Below are positions 36,042 through 47,027 of a stretch of 52,911 nt of DNA, in pieces. Position 1 is the first letter of the stretch. Every line of letters starts with the position of its first letter. The position numbers and the translations under genes were made by a program. The DNA is taken from the NCBI GenBank assembly GCA_025931335.1, contig JAICNG010000017.1, positions 1 through 52,911 of the forward strand, given 5' to 3'. The DNA comes from Gemmatimonadaceae bacterium. Its GTDB lineage: Bacteria; Gemmatimonadota; Gemmatimonadetes; Gemmatimonadales; Gemmatimonadaceae. The notes beneath the pieces are model-generated. The model saw only the letters and a list, made by a program, of their open reading frames with translations. It did not search any database and was not told the DNA's origin.

Positions 36042-37586
36042 TCAGCGTCGGCGCCGTCGCGTGCTGCCCAGGAGTGCTCCCATCAACCCCCGCGTGACGA
36101 CGCCGGCGACGGTGCGCGCGAGGGGAGAGCTGAGCGCCTGCTCCAGGGCGCTCTTCGGCTCGCGCGTCGCGCGTGATCGACCCGCCTTGGTGGCCGTGGG
36201 TGGCGCGCCGCTGGCGGCTTGATCGGCGGCAGCCCGCGCGGCGTCAGCGGCACGAGCAGCCAGCATCTCGCGTGCGCTCTCGCGATCGACGGGCGTTGCA
36301 TACTCCCGGACCTGCGCCGATGCGTTCAGGCGCCGCTGCATCTCCCCCTCGTCGAGCGGGCTCATCTGTGACGCCGGTGGAATCATGTGCACGACGAACG
36401 GCTGCGTCGGCGCTCCCTTCGCGTTGAGGACGGTCACCAGCGCCTCGCCGATGCCCAGCGTCGTCAGCGTCTCCTCGACGTCGTAGAACGACGTCTTGGG
36501 AAAGGTGCGCGCCGCGGCACGCAGCGCCTTGTCGTCGTCGGGGGTGAACGCCCGCAACGCGTGCTGCACCCGGTTCCCCAGCTGCGCGAGAATATCGGCC
36601 GGCACATCCTTGGGGCTCTGCGTGACGAAGAACACGCCGACGCCCTTCGAGCGAATGAGGCGTGCGACCTGTTCCACCTGCTCTCGAAACGCGGTGCTGG
36701 ATCCCTCGAAGAGCAGATGCGCCTCGTCGAAGAAGAACACCAGCTTCGGCTTCTCGAGATCGCCGGCTTCCGGCAGCGTGTGGTACAGGCGCGCCAGCAT
36801 CCACATCATGAACGTCGACGAGAGCGCCGGCTTGTCCTGCACATCCCGGAGCTCGAGCACACTCATCACACCGCGGCCATCGGGCGCCAGCTGGAGGAGG
36901 TCGTTGAGGTCGAACTCCGGTTCGCCGAAGAACGCCCCGGCGCCCTGTTGCTCGAGCTGCACCATCTCACGAAAGAGGACGCCGACGGTCTGCTTCGACA
37001 TCCCGCCGTATTCCTCCAGCTCGGCGGCGCCGGCACCTGAGAGGTGCTGGAGCACGGCGCGCAGGTCGTTGAAGTCCAGCAGCAGGAGTCCGCGATCGTC
37101 GGCGTACTTGAAGACCATCGCCAGCACCGACGACTGCGTGTCGTTGAGGCCCAGCACCTTCGCGAGGAGGAGCGGTCCAAACGAGGAGACGGTCGCCCGC
37201 ATCTGCGCCCCGAGCGTGCCGGTGAGACTCAGAAATTCCACTGGATATCCGCTCGGCTTCCACGGGTAGCCGGTGTCGGTCGCGCGCTGCGTCACCCGTG
37301 GCGATGCCTCGCCCGGTGCCGCGACGCCTGACACGTCGCCCTTCACATCGGCGAGAAACACCGGAACGCCCGCGGCCGAGAGCTGCTCGGCGATCAACTG
37401 GAGCGTCTTGGTTTTTCCGGTTCCCGTGGCACCGGCGATCAATCCGTGGCGATTCATCATCGAAAGCGCGAGTCGCACGGTCGGTTCCGGATGAATGGCC
37501 CCGTCGTGCACGATCGAGCCGAGCGTTATCGAGGTCTGTCCCTCAGGAAAGGCGCCGCGACTGGCGGCGAGTACGGTCTCGTCCAC
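36042..37586 (-). CDS. HerA-like / DUF853 (YjgR family) ATPase
   Basis: 514 aa from the GTG at 37586, which has AGGAG 7 nt upstream. Walker A is GATGTGKTK (52-60), and Walker B is KLVFFFDEAHLLF. LADVKGDVSGVA, LIRSKGVGVFFVTQSPKDVP and LGNRVQHALRAFTP are diagnostic of DUF853. Related HerA ATPases translocate DNA with NurA nuclease, but no nurA is adjacent and YjgR function is unknown. The C-terminus is an Ala/Arg-rich tail. A longer open frame to 37796 lacks family similarity. Confidence 0.9.
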   Translation of the reverse strand: MDETVLAASRGAFPEGQTSITLGSIVHDGAIHPEPTVRLALSMMNRHGLIAGATGTGKTKTLQLIAEQLSAAGVPVFLADVKGDVSGVAAPGEASPRVTQRATDTGYPWKPSGYPVEFLSLTGTLGAQMRATVSSFGPLLLAKVLGLNDTQSSVLAMVFKYADDRGLLLLDFNDLRAVLQHLSGAGAAELEEYGGMSKQTVGVLFREMVQLEQQGAGAFFGEPEFDLNDLLQLAPDGRGVMSVLELRDVQDKPALSSTFMMWMLARLYHTLPEAGDLEKPKLVFFFDEAHLLFEGSSTAFREQVEQVARLIRSKGVGVFFVTQSPKDVPADILAQLGNRVQHALRAFTPDDDKALRAAARTFPKTSFYDVEETLTTLGIGEALVTVLNAKGAPTQPFVVHMIPPASQMSPLDEGEMQRRLNASAQVREYATPVDRESAREMLAARAADAARAAADQAASGAPPTATKAGRSRATREPKSALEQALSSPLARTVAGVVTRGLMGALLGSTRRRRR

Positions 37587-37761
37587 TCGGTTGCTCCTGT
37601 TCTCGAAGCCAGTCGCCGCCTCCGACCCGCGCGTCGGGGCCACGAGCAGGAACTTACAGGAGGCGGGATGTGTTGGGGAATGCGCCTCGAGGCGCTGTTG
37701 ACCGCCCCTTGGCCCGAGGGCCACCTTCACGCCAGATTCCCCTCTCTCCCACCCACTGCGC

Positions 37762-38286
37762 ATGCTCATATCCGCTGACGTCAACGCTGCCCTCAACGAG
37801 CAGATCGGTCACGAGTTTGCTGCCTCCGTGCAGTACGTGGCGATCGCCGCCCACTTCGATGGCGAGGGGCTGCCGCAGCTCGCGCGGCACTTCTACCGCC
37901 AGGCGGTGGAAGAGCGAGATCACGCGATGCGTTTCGTGAAGTACATCGTCGACGCGGATGGCCGAGTGGAGATTCCGGCGATTCCGGCGCCACGCGCCCG
38001 CTTTGCCTCGGCGGAAGACGCGGTCCAACTCTCGCTCGAGAACGAGATGACGGTAACGAAACAGATCAATACCCTCATGGATCTCGCCATCACGCGCAAC
38101 GATCACATCACCCGCAACTTCCTCGAGTGGTTCATCAATGAGCAGCTGGAGGAGGTGTCGAGCATGGACACGCTGCTCCGCATGATCCGCCGCGCGGGAG
38201 AGAAAGGGCTCCTGTTCGTGGAAAGTTATCTCTCGCAGCATCGGAAGGTGCACGACGAGGCGCCACCCGTGGAACAGGAGTCATGA
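37762..38286 (+). CDS. Ferritin (non-heme)
   Basis: 174 aa four-helix protein that oxidises and stores iron. Ferroxidase ligands are visible in LNEQIGHEFAAS, VEERDHAMRF, LENEMTVTKQ and NEQLEEVSSM. Length and motifs fit the bacterial FtnA type rather than heme-binding Bfr (no Met ligand pattern). It diverges from the DUF853 gene over 175 bp, where no Fur-box is obvious. ligA follows 9 bp later. Confidence 0.93.
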   Translation: MLISADVNAALNEQIGHEFAASVQYVAIAAHFDGEGLPQLARHFYRQAVEERDHAMRFVKYIVDADGRVEIPAIPAPRARFASAEDAVQLSLENEMTVTKQINTLMDLAITRNDHITRNFLEWFINEQLEEVSSMDTLLRMIRRAGEKGLLFVESYLSQHRKVHDEAPPVEQES

Positions 38287-40326
<2,040 letters not shown>

Positions 40327-40335
40327 GAATTCCAC

Positions 40336-40890
40336 ATGCCTTCGTTCGATCTCACCGGACATCAGATGGTGGCGCTTAGCCGCCCTTCGCTCGCCGCGCT
40401 TCGCACGGCGCTCATTCGCGACGCCGGACCATCGGCCGCGGCGTACCTCCAGGAGGCGGGATATGCGGGAGGCGAGACCCTGTTCGCCTCGTTCCGCCAC
40501 TGGTTGGGCACGCGCGGGCTCCCCGAGCCCGAAGAGCTCGGGGTCGAAGAGTTCGAGCAGCACGCCTCGGCCTATTTCCGCGATGCCGGATGGGGCTCGC
40601 TCCGAATCGGCTCGCTGCGCGACGCGGTCGCCACGCTCGATTCAGCCGACTGGGGCGAGGCCGACCCCGACGCGGGCCTCGACCATCCGGGCTGCCACTT
40701 GTCGACGGGGATGTTCGCCGACTTCTTCGGTCGAATCGCCGATGCGCAGATCGCGGTGCTCGAGGTGGAGTGTCGCTCGATGGGCGACAAGCGCTGCCGC
40801 TTCCTGCTCGGGAACCACGCGGTGATGTCGCACGTGTACGAGCAGATGGGAGCGGGCGCGGCGTATGAGGAGGCTGTAGAGAATGTGTGA
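40336..40890 (+). CDS. V4R (4-vinyl reductase) domain protein
   Basis: 184 aa. The C-terminal part (HPGCHLSTGMFADFFGRIADA then VLEVECRSMGDKRCRFLLG) matches the V4R domain, a small-molecule (often hydrocarbon or aromatic) binding module with conserved cysteines and a terminal G-D-x-x-C-R-F. The N-terminal half is helical. Role probably sensory or chaperone-like; no ligand can be inferred. Its TGA stop is also the first three bases of the family C repeat. Confidence 0.75.
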   Translation: MPSFDLTGHQMVALSRPSLAALRTALIRDAGPSAAAYLQEAGYAGGETLFASFRHWLGTRGLPEPEELGVEEFEQHASAYFRDAGWGSLRIGSLRDAVATLDSADWGEADPDAGLDHPGCHLSTGMFADFFGRIADAQIAVLEVECRSMGDKRCRFLLGNHAVMSHVYEQMGAGAAYEEAVENV

Positions 40891-41022
40891 TTGCGGACTG
40901 CAGATTGCGGATTGCGTGTGACGGTGTGCCGCAATCGCCGAGGGCTCCGAGGTCGCAACTCGGAGCCCTCGGTCTTCACCGCCGCCTGCGTTCGCAATCC
41001 GCAATCCGCACTTCCGCAATCA
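40888..41022 (+). repeat. Family C palindromic tandem-repeat element with inner hairpin
   Basis: The outer arms 40888-40916 and 40993-41022 are inverted copies of GATTGCG-type 7-bp units (about 29 nt, few mismatches). Each outer end begins with TGA, which is the stop codon of the flanking gene on that strand: the V4R gene on the plus strand and the phosphoribosyltransferase on the minus strand. A perfect hairpin (40938-40972) lies in the middle. Confidence 0.8.
40938..40972 (+). terminator. Perfect 14-bp hairpin, likely bidirectional terminator
   Basis: CCGAGGGCTCCGAG (40938-40951) and CTCGGAGCCCTCGG (40959-40972) pair perfectly around a 7-nt loop (GTCGCAA). It lies midway between convergent genes inside the family C element. 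No T-tract follows on either strand except a short TCTTC. Confidence 0.65.
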
Positions 41023-41550
41023 CCTGTCCTTCAATGCGTCCGCGTACTCCGGCCTGATAACCAGCTCTCCATCCACCAGCACTTCCCGATCCCACGGGAG
41101 AATGATCAGCGACTCCGTCTCGAGGGCGGCGAAGTCGGGGGCGTAGCTGCCGGTGCGGAAGCCGACGGCCGTGCGCACGTCGGCAGCGCCGGCGTTCACG
41201 ATCGCGGCGACGGCGAGCCGGAGCGTGTCGCCCGAATCGCACGTCTCGTCGACGACGAGGACGTGCTGACCGACGACGGCGGCCGGAGCCGCGCCCAGGA
41301 TGGCGGGAGTGTCGCGCGGCTCGTCAGCGCCGAACCGCCGGCTCACGATCATCGAGTGAAAGTCGACGTCGAGGATGGCGGCGATCACCGCGCCCGGAAT
41401 GACGCCGGCGTTCGCGATCCCGACGACGATGTCGGGGTTGTAGGCGCGGGCGACCTTCAGCGCGAGGGCTCGGGAGAGCTCGCCGAAGAGTGGCCACTCG
41501 ACCTCGAGGATGCCACGGGCGGGATCGCTGGTGACGCGTCGAGGACTCAT
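41020..41550 (-). CDS. Phosphoribosyltransferase family protein
   Basis: 176 aa type I PRTase. The PRPP-binding loop is VLVVDETCDSGDTLRLA, preceded by the usual PDIVVGIANAGVIPG segment and LDVDFHSMIVSRRFG. The protein is too generic to assign a base; closest in style to Gpt/HGPRT-like proteins. The ATG at 41550 is favoured; the longer open frame to 41628 lacks similarity. A 241-bp divergent gap to the TPR gene (41551-41791) holds no feature I can support. Confidence 0.82.
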   Translation of the reverse strand: MSPRRVTSDPARGILEVEWPLFGELSRALALKVARAYNPDIVVGIANAGVIPGAVIAAILDVDFHSMIVSRRFGADEPRDTPAILGAAPAAVVGQHVLVVDETCDSGDTLRLAVAAIVNAGAADVRTAVGFRTGSYAPDFAALETESLIILPWDREVLVDGELVIRPEYADALKDR

Positions 41551-41791
41551 GCGGCAGGTGCTCCGGGTGACGGTTAGGCGGCGGCAGTCTGGGGCCGACG
41601 TGATGCCCGACACCATCGTGGCGGCCACCGAAGCGTAAGCTACGCAAGCGCTTCACGGCGCGGGAGCGCGGTTGCCGGCCGCGCGGCCCATCGGTAACTT
41701 TGCGGGGCAGCGGAGCGGTCTGGCGCATACCCTGCAGGTCCACTCGCGCGCTCGGACATCCGCCGTGCACGTTCTCATCGCCCCGTATCCC

Positions 41792-42247
41792 ATGTCCTGG
41801 TGGCGCCGTGTCTTCGGCGGGAACTCCGAGCATATCAGGCCGAAGCGCATCGACTACCTCACCGAGGCGCTCGCGCTCGAGCGTCAAGGTGACTTCGACG
41901 CCGCGCTGACGTCGTACCGTCTGGCGCTGCGGGATCAACCGAACGATCCGCGCATCCTCCAGAACATGGCGATCGCGTTCTCCAAGACGGGCCAGCTCGA
42001 CGACGCGGTGCGCTCGTATCGTCGTGCGCTGGAGCTGGACCCACAGCTCTCCGGTGCACACTACGGTCTCGCCTATCTCCTGCTCAAGCGCGGCGACCTG
42101 GGCGGCGCACAGCGCCATCTGCACGCCTTCCTGTCCAACCCACCCAAGAGCGCCGAAGCGGACCGGTGGGTGCGGCACGCGCAGCAGACGCTCGACCAGC
42201 TCGCGTCGAACGATGGCTCCGCGGACCCCGCGCGGGAGCTCGAATAA
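41792..42247 (+). CDS. TPR-repeat protein
   Basis: 151 aa. Repeats are clear: IDYLTEALALERQGDFDAAL, PRILQNMAIAFSKTGQLDDA and SGAHYGLAYLLLKRGDLGGA, ending in an acidic tail. There is no signal peptide, so it is probably cytosolic. The frame extends upstream to 41672, but the TPR family start is MSWWRRVFGG. It is followed 3 nt later by a ParA ATPase and may be its partner (inference). Confidence 0.8.
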   Translation: MSWWRRVFGGNSEHIRPKRIDYLTEALALERQGDFDAALTSYRLALRDQPNDPRILQNMAIAFSKTGQLDDAVRSYRRALELDPQLSGAHYGLAYLLLKRGDLGGAQRHLHAFLSNPPKSAEADRWVRHAQQTLDQLASNDGSADPARELE

Positions 42248-42250
42248 CGC

Positions 42251-43018
42251 GTGGGTGAGGTTCTTGCGGTCGTCAGCCAGAAGGGCGGCGTCGGAAAAAC
42301 GACCACGGCGGTGAATCTCGCCGCGGCGTTCGCTCGCCGCGGATTGAAGACGCTGATCGTCGATGCGGACCCGCAGGGCGCCGTGCGATACGGCGTCGGG
42401 CTGCGACGCGGCCACGCGGTGCACGGTCTCTCCGACTACCTCAACGGCGCGAAGTCGCTTCGGGAGATCGTGCTCCCGACCGCGCTCCCCTGGATGCGCG
42501 TCGTGCTGGCGGGGAACGTGAGCCACGAAGTCGACCAGCGTATGTATCACGAGCTGCTCACCGAGACCCCGCTGCTACCGCAGCTGTTCGAGGAAGCGCG
42601 AAAGCGATGTCACGTCGTGCTCGTCGACACGCCCCCCGGGCTCGGTGACATCGTGCGCAAGGTGCTCGAGGGAAGCCAGCACGTCATCGTGCCCCTCCAG
42701 TGCGAGCCGCTCGCGCTGCAGACGACGCCCCAGATTCTGCGCGGGATTCAGGACGTCATCGCGGTGAACGAGGACCTCACGCTGGACGGTCTCGTGCTCA
42801 CGATGTACGACGCGACGAACGCCGCCTGCGTGCGCGTGGCCGAGTATGTCCGGCAGCACCTGCCGCGGAACATGGTGTTCGACGTCATGGTGCCTCGCAC
42901 CGCCGCGACCGCCGATGCGTTCGCGGCGGGACAGCCCGTGGTCCTGCGGGATCCGGCCGACGCGGCATCGCAGGCCTACGTCAACCTGGCCACGATCATG
43001 GCGGAGCGGCTCTCGTGA
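42251..43018 (+). CDS. ParA/MinD-family ATPase
   Basis: 255 aa from a GTG. The deviant Walker A is KGGVGKTTT (11-19), followed by LIVDADPQGAVRYGVG and VVLVDTPPGLGDIVRK. Such ATPases position chromosomes, plasmids or protein complexes on the nucleoid or membrane. No parB or centromere repeats are nearby, so it is an orphan of this class here, coupled to a TPR gene upstream and a lipoprotein gene downstream (GTGA at 43015). Confidence 0.9.
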   Translation: MGEVLAVVSQKGGVGKTTTAVNLAAAFARRGLKTLIVDADPQGAVRYGVGLRRGHAVHGLSDYLNGAKSLREIVLPTALPWMRVVLAGNVSHEVDQRMYHELLTETPLLPQLFEEARKRCHVVLVDTPPGLGDIVRKVLEGSQHVIVPLQCEPLALQTTPQILRGIQDVIAVNEDLTLDGLVLTMYDATNAACVRVAEYVRQHLPRNMVFDVMVPRTAATADAFAAGQPVVLRDPADAASQAYVNLATIMAERLS

Positions 43019-43803
43019 GGCGGCGAGGGCTGCTGTGCGGGGTGGTCGCGATCGCCGGAGCGTACGCGTGCGCCGAGGTGGGAACCGATCCCGAGGTGCC
43101 CGTGGCGATCGAGATCGACGCACCAATGCTCCCCGCGATCGCCGAAGGCGACAGCCTGCGCGACACGCTGGGCGTGGTGCAATCCATCGTGGCTCGCGCG
43201 TTCAACTCACGGAACGAGGTCATTCCCGGCGCCCCGATCCGGTTTTTCGCGCTCCGAAACGACTCCGCCATCATCGCCGTCGACAGCGCCACTGGCACGG
43301 TCGCCGGTCTGCGTACCGGCGATGCCGACGTGGTCGCCCAGGTCGCCGGGCTTCAGTCGGTGCGGCTTCCCGTGCGGGTGACACCCGCGCCGGACACCGT
43401 ATACGCCGTGTCGCCGCTCGTCGACAGCGTGCTATTCAACCTCGCCGACGACACCGCGCGCGCGCTCGTGGTGGCGGTGGCACGCCGAGCCACGGTGAAC
43501 GGCACGGACACGCTGCTCCGCGTTCCCCTCTGGCGGGTGCGCTACACAATCGTCGACCCGCCGGACCTCGCGACGAACACGGACACGACTCGCGTGTACA
43601 TGGCGAATGCGGCGAACCGCCTGTCGCGTGTCGATACGACCGACGCCACCGAAGGCGCCCGCCGCCAAATTCGATTTCCGCTGGCCGTGGTGAGTGACAC
43701 GGCCCGCCGTACGTTCGTCACGGAGGTCTGGGTGCTGCGCGCCAACGGATCACCCCTTCCCGGCTCGCCCCTGCTCTTCACGACCGTGATTCGTCCTCGC
43801 TGA
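43015..43803 (+). CDS. Exported protein with Ig-like (BIG2-type) domain
   Basis: 262 aa from a GTG overlapping the ParA stop. A hydrophobic N-terminus (GLLCGVVAIAGAYAC) with Cys near residue 19 suggests a lipoprotein, although the lipobox is imperfect. Residues 60-125 (NEVIPGAPIRFFALRNDSAIIAVDSATGTVAGLRTGDADVVA) show the BIG2 Ig-like pattern. The C-terminal half is beta-rich and unrecognised. It closes the TPR-ParA run. Confidence 0.75.
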   Translation: MRRRGLLCGVVAIAGAYACAEVGTDPEVPVAIEIDAPMLPAIAEGDSLRDTLGVVQSIVARAFNSRNEVIPGAPIRFFALRNDSAIIAVDSATGTVAGLRTGDADVVAQVAGLQSVRLPVRVTPAPDTVYAVSPLVDSVLFNLADDTARALVVAVARRATVNGTDTLLRVPLWRVRYTIVDPPDLATNTDTTRVYMANAANRLSRVDTTDATEGARRQIRFPLAVVSDTARRTFVTEVWVLRANGSPLPGSPLLFTTVIRPR

Positions 43804-43830
43804 TTCCGCCGTCTCTGGGAGACGTCCCTC

Positions 43831-45681
43831 ATGGCTACCGCAGTCGATACCCGCCGGATCGTGAGTGGCGGCCCGCGCCCCACGCCCGGAACGCTCGCCC
43901 AGCTCTTTTTCGACGCGGTCGAGCGCTATGACAAGCCGGACGCGCTTCAATCGAAGGTCCACGGCGCATATCAGCCGGTCTCCCATCGCACGCTGGCCAC
44001 GCGGGTGCGGCACGTCGGGCTCGGGCTGCGCGCATTGGGGATCGAGCGCGGCGCACGGGTGGGCATCCTCTCGGAGAACCGACCGGAGTGGGCCATCGCC
44101 GACTACGCCTGCCTCACGACGGGGCTCGTCGACGTCCCCGTGTACCCCACCCTGCCGGCGGAGCAGATCGCCTACATCCTGAAGGACGCCGGTGTGGTGG
44201 CGCTGTTCGTGTCGACCGACGTGCAGGCGGCCAAGGTCGCCGAGGTGCGGCCGCTTCTTCAGGCGCTTCGCCACGTGATTGGATTCGGCGACAAGACCTG
44301 GCCCGGGGTCGATCTCACCTTCGACGCGCTGGAGACACGGGGAAAAGACGCTCCGTCGGCGCCGTCCCCCGACCGTTATCGCGCGGAGGCGCTCACCGCG
44401 AAGCCGGATGACCTCGCGACGCTCATCTACACGTCCGGGACGACGGGAGAGCCGAAGGGCGTGATGCTCACGCACGACAACTTCTACTCGAACGTCTCCG
44501 TCTGTGCCGACGTGCTGCCATTCCGGAACGACGTCGCGCTCAGCTTCCTGCCGCTGTCGCACGTCTTCGAGCGGATGGGCGACTACCTGATGATGGCGTG
44601 TGGCGTCTCGATCGCCTACGCGGAATCGATCGACACGGTGCCGACGAACATGCAGGAGGTTCGCCCGACGGTCATGATGGCGGTGCCTCGTCTGTACGAG
44701 AAGATGTACTCGCGCGTGCTCGAGAACGCGCTCGCCGGAGGGCAGGTCAGGAAGCGCATCTTCTTCTGGGCGCGCGGCGTGGCCGACAAATGGGCAGACG
44801 AGATGCTCGCCGGCCGGACGCCGCGTGGCCTGCTGGCGTTCGCCTATCGCGTGGCGCAGAAGCTCGTGTTCTCGAAGCTCAAGGCGCGCACCGGGGGGCG
44901 CATGCGCTACTTCGTGTCGGGGGGAGCGCCGCTCGCGCCGGAGATCAACAAGTTCTTCTATGCCGCCGGCCTCACGATTCTCGAGGGCTATGGGCTCACC
45001 GAGACGTCGCCGGTGATCGCGGTGAACACGCCGCAGCACTTTCGGATCGGGACGGTGGGCCGGCCGATTCCGGGCGTGGAGGTCGCGATCGCCCCGGATG
45101 GCGAGATTCTCACCCGCGGCCCGCACGTGATGAAGGGGTACTACAACAAACCCGAGGCAACTCGTGAGGCGATCGACGCCGACGGCTGGCTCCACACGGG
45201 CGACATCGGAGAGCTCCGCGATGGGTTTCTCGCGATCACCGATCGCAAGAAGGACATCATCGTGACGGCGGGAGGGAAGAACATCGCGCCGCAGCCGATC
45301 GAGAACATGATCAAGACCAACAAGTACGTCTCCCAGGCGGTCGTCCTGGGCGACAAGCGCAGGTTCCCGATCGTGCTCGTGGTGCCGAACTTCGAGCACC
45401 TGGAGAAGTGGGCGAAGATCAAGAACCTCCTGTGGACCGACAGGCGGCAGCTGATCAACCTGCCCCTGGTGCAAGCGAAGATGGAGAAGGAGGTCCTACG
45501 GAAGCTCTCCGGTCTTGCGTCTTTCGAGACCCCGAAGAAGGTTGGGCTCCTCGAGCACGACTTCTCGATCGAGAGCGGTGAGCTGACGCCGTCCCACAAG
45601 GTGAAGCGCCGTGTCATCGAAAAGCGCTATGCGGACCGCGTCGACCGCCTGTACCAGGAGGAAGACGCCACGGCCGCTTGA
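43831..45681 (+). CDS. Long-chain acyl-CoA synthetase
   Basis: 616 aa AMP-forming ligase that activates fatty acids as acyl-CoA. Landmarks are LIYTSGTTGEPKGVMLTH (from residue 198), FLPLSHVFERM, the YGLTETSP block, GWLHTGDIGEL and the DRKKDIIVTAGGKNIAPQPIE hinge, all of the long-chain ACSL/FadD15 type. It stands 27 nt after the BIG2 lipoprotein. No beta-oxidation genes are adjacent except the hydratase 20 kb away. Confidence 0.95.
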   Translation: MATAVDTRRIVSGGPRPTPGTLAQLFFDAVERYDKPDALQSKVHGAYQPVSHRTLATRVRHVGLGLRALGIERGARVGILSENRPEWAIADYACLTTGLVDVPVYPTLPAEQIAYILKDAGVVALFVSTDVQAAKVAEVRPLLQALRHVIGFGDKTWPGVDLTFDALETRGKDAPSAPSPDRYRAEALTAKPDDLATLIYTSGTTGEPKGVMLTHDNFYSNVSVCADVLPFRNDVALSFLPLSHVFERMGDYLMMACGVSIAYAESIDTVPTNMQEVRPTVMMAVPRLYEKMYSRVLENALAGGQVRKRIFFWARGVADKWADEMLAGRTPRGLLAFAYRVAQKLVFSKLKARTGGRMRYFVSGGAPLAPEINKFFYAAGLTILEGYGLTETSPVIAVNTPQHFRIGTVGRPIPGVEVAIAPDGEILTRGPHVMKGYYNKPEATREAIDADGWLHTGDIGELRDGFLAITDRKKDIIVTAGGKNIAPQPIENMIKTNKYVSQAVVLGDKRRFPIVLVVPNFEHLEKWAKIKNLLWTDRRQLINLPLVQAKMEKEVLRKLSGLASFETPKKVGLLEHDFSIESGELTPSHKVKRRVIEKRYADRVDRLYQEEDATAA

Positions 45682-45767
45682 GTTAGTGGCCCGGGAACGG
45701 GGACGAGCCACGGCATACTTGCTGCACTTCGAACGGGTGCACGATGGACCATAACCGGAGCATGATC

Positions 45768-46283
45768 ATGCGCAGGACGGTGTTGGCACTGGCGCTGCTC
45801 GCGACGCTTCCCGCGTGCAGCCTGTTCCGTAAGGCGAAGCTGACGGATTCGACGCCGGCGCACACCCCCGCTCAGAACTCCACCCCGTTCGGGGAGTGGG
45901 TTCTGTTCACCGATCCGAATCAGACCGCGTTCGTTGGGGCACGCCGCGTGGACCTCAGTCTCACGCCCTCCAGCTTCCGCATGGTCGCGACCTACCCCGC
46001 GGGTGATCAGGTGGTCATCACGGGGCCCGCGTCGATCACGCCGAGTGGGCTGCTGACCCTGATGCCGCAGAGCACGACCGCGATGGCGTCGGGCGGACGG
46101 CCGCCGATCCTGGCCGGGCAGACGATTCAGGTCCTGGCGAGCGCGGCGGACAACACGATGGTGTTCGCGTCGCCGGAAGGGATGAACCCGACACCGACCT
46201 CGGTATGGCACCGCGTCGCCAAGGCGCGTGAGGCGGGCCAGGTGCCGGTGCCCGCGAGGACGGCCGGGACGGATTCGCTGTAG
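45768..46283 (+). CDS. Putative lipoprotein, unknown function
   Basis: 171 aa from ATG 45768, which has GGAG 7 nt upstream; an earlier in-frame ATG at 45744 does not. The lipobox LPAC is good (LALLATLPACSLFRK). The mature part is proline/threonine-rich then beta-rich; no family recognised. It ends 3 nt before a family A repeat. Confidence 0.75.
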   Translation: MRRTVLALALLATLPACSLFRKAKLTDSTPAHTPAQNSTPFGEWVLFTDPNQTAFVGARRVDLSLTPSSFRMVATYPAGDQVVITGPASITPSGLLTLMPQSTTAMASGGRPPILAGQTIQVLASAADNTMVFASPEGMNPTPTSVWHRVAKAREAGQVPVPARTAGTDSL

Positions 46284-46286
46284 GAG

Positions 46287-46375
46287 CCAAGGGGTCGAGG
46301 GGCTCCAGGGGATCAAGGGGATCGGAGGGCGCGCCCCTCGATCCCCTTGATCCCTTGGATCCCCTCGACCCCTCT
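46287..46375 (+). repeat. Family A palindromic tandem-repeat element, copy 5 (best preserved)
   Basis: The left arm (46287-46330) and right arm (46331-46375) are inverted copies with only a few mismatches, meeting at GGGCGCGCCCC. Units are 9-bp, e.g. ggggtcgag, gggatcaag, gggatcgga. It lies between the convergent lipoprotein and Trm112-like genes. Both stop codons are TAG at the outer edges. Confidence 0.85.
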
Positions 46376-47018
46376 AGCTTCTCCGCAGCGGTACCCCCTC
46401 CGTCGTCTCCAGCCGCTTCGCGGCAACCCAGTCGTGGCCGTCCCGCGCCAGCTCCTCGAGGTCGGACGGCATCGCCGCGCCAACCGGGGCAACCAGACGG
46501 CCGTACTGGCGAAGCGCCCGCGCTGCCGCCTCTGCCTGCGCCGCATGGCGCGCATCGAGCGCGATCCCTCGTGTCGCGCCGGGGCGAATCGGAATCGATC
46601 CGTCAGTGCGCACGAGCGAAATGCCATTGCCACTCGTCAGCGCCACCGTCGTGTTGAGCACGAGGAGCTCCACGCCTTCGGCCACGCTGCGGAGCGCGGG
46701 CGCGGCATGGCCCCAGTCGCCCGCGAGCACGACGAACCCGCCCGGCGCCGTTAGGTCGAGCAGCGCGGCCACCCGCATCGCCATCCCCTCGTCCCCCGAG
46801 GGATCGGGGAGCGGAGTGGAATCGGGGATCGGCGTCGTGCCGTCGCGGGTCTGAAAATCGACGATGCCATCGCGAATGGGATAGCGCGCGCTACACGAGG
46901 GGCACCCGAGCAGCCCGCGTCGAATGTCGCGCCCCACCATCTCGAGCGTGGAGGCGACCAGCCACGTAAACTCGTGGGGACGCGGGCAGCGCAGCGACTC
47001 TACGAGCTCGATGAACAT
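46374..47018 (-). CDS. Trm112-like zinc-binding domain fused to a methyltransferase-like region
   Basis: 214 aa. The N-terminus (MFIELVESLRCPRPHEFTWLV then GLLGCPSCSARYPIRDGIVDF) has the Cys pairs and terminal DGIVDF of Trm112-like UPF0434 proteins. From residue 80 on, MRVAALLDLTAPGGFVVLAGDWG resembles the nucleotide-binding first half of a SAM-dependent methyltransferase fold, but catalytic motifs are not clear. It is the last gene of the folE-SDR run, 9 nt after the SDR gene. Function unknown. Confidence 0.7.
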   Translation of the reverse strand: MFIELVESLRCPRPHEFTWLVASTLEMVGRDIRRGLLGCPSCSARYPIRDGIVDFQTRDGTTPIPDSTPLPDPSGDEGMAMRVAALLDLTAPGGFVVLAGDWGHAAPALRSVAEGVELLVLNTTVALTSGNGISLVRTDGSIPIRPGATRGIALDARHAAQAEAAARALRQYGRLVAPVGAAMPSDLEELARDGHDWVAAKRLETTEGVPLRRS

Positions 47019-47027
47019 GGCTCCTCG

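Noticed and set aside
36042..37586. A HerA-NurA or defence-type helicase-nuclease system
   Set aside because: No nuclease gene is adjacent and the motifs fit the DUF853/YjgR group; neighbours are housekeeping genes.
37697..37725. TTGACC as a ferritin -35 box
   Set aside because: No -10-like hexamer occurs at a suitable distance.
42251..43018. A plasmid-type partition locus
   Set aside because: ParA lacks a ParB gene and no centromere-like repeats are visible.
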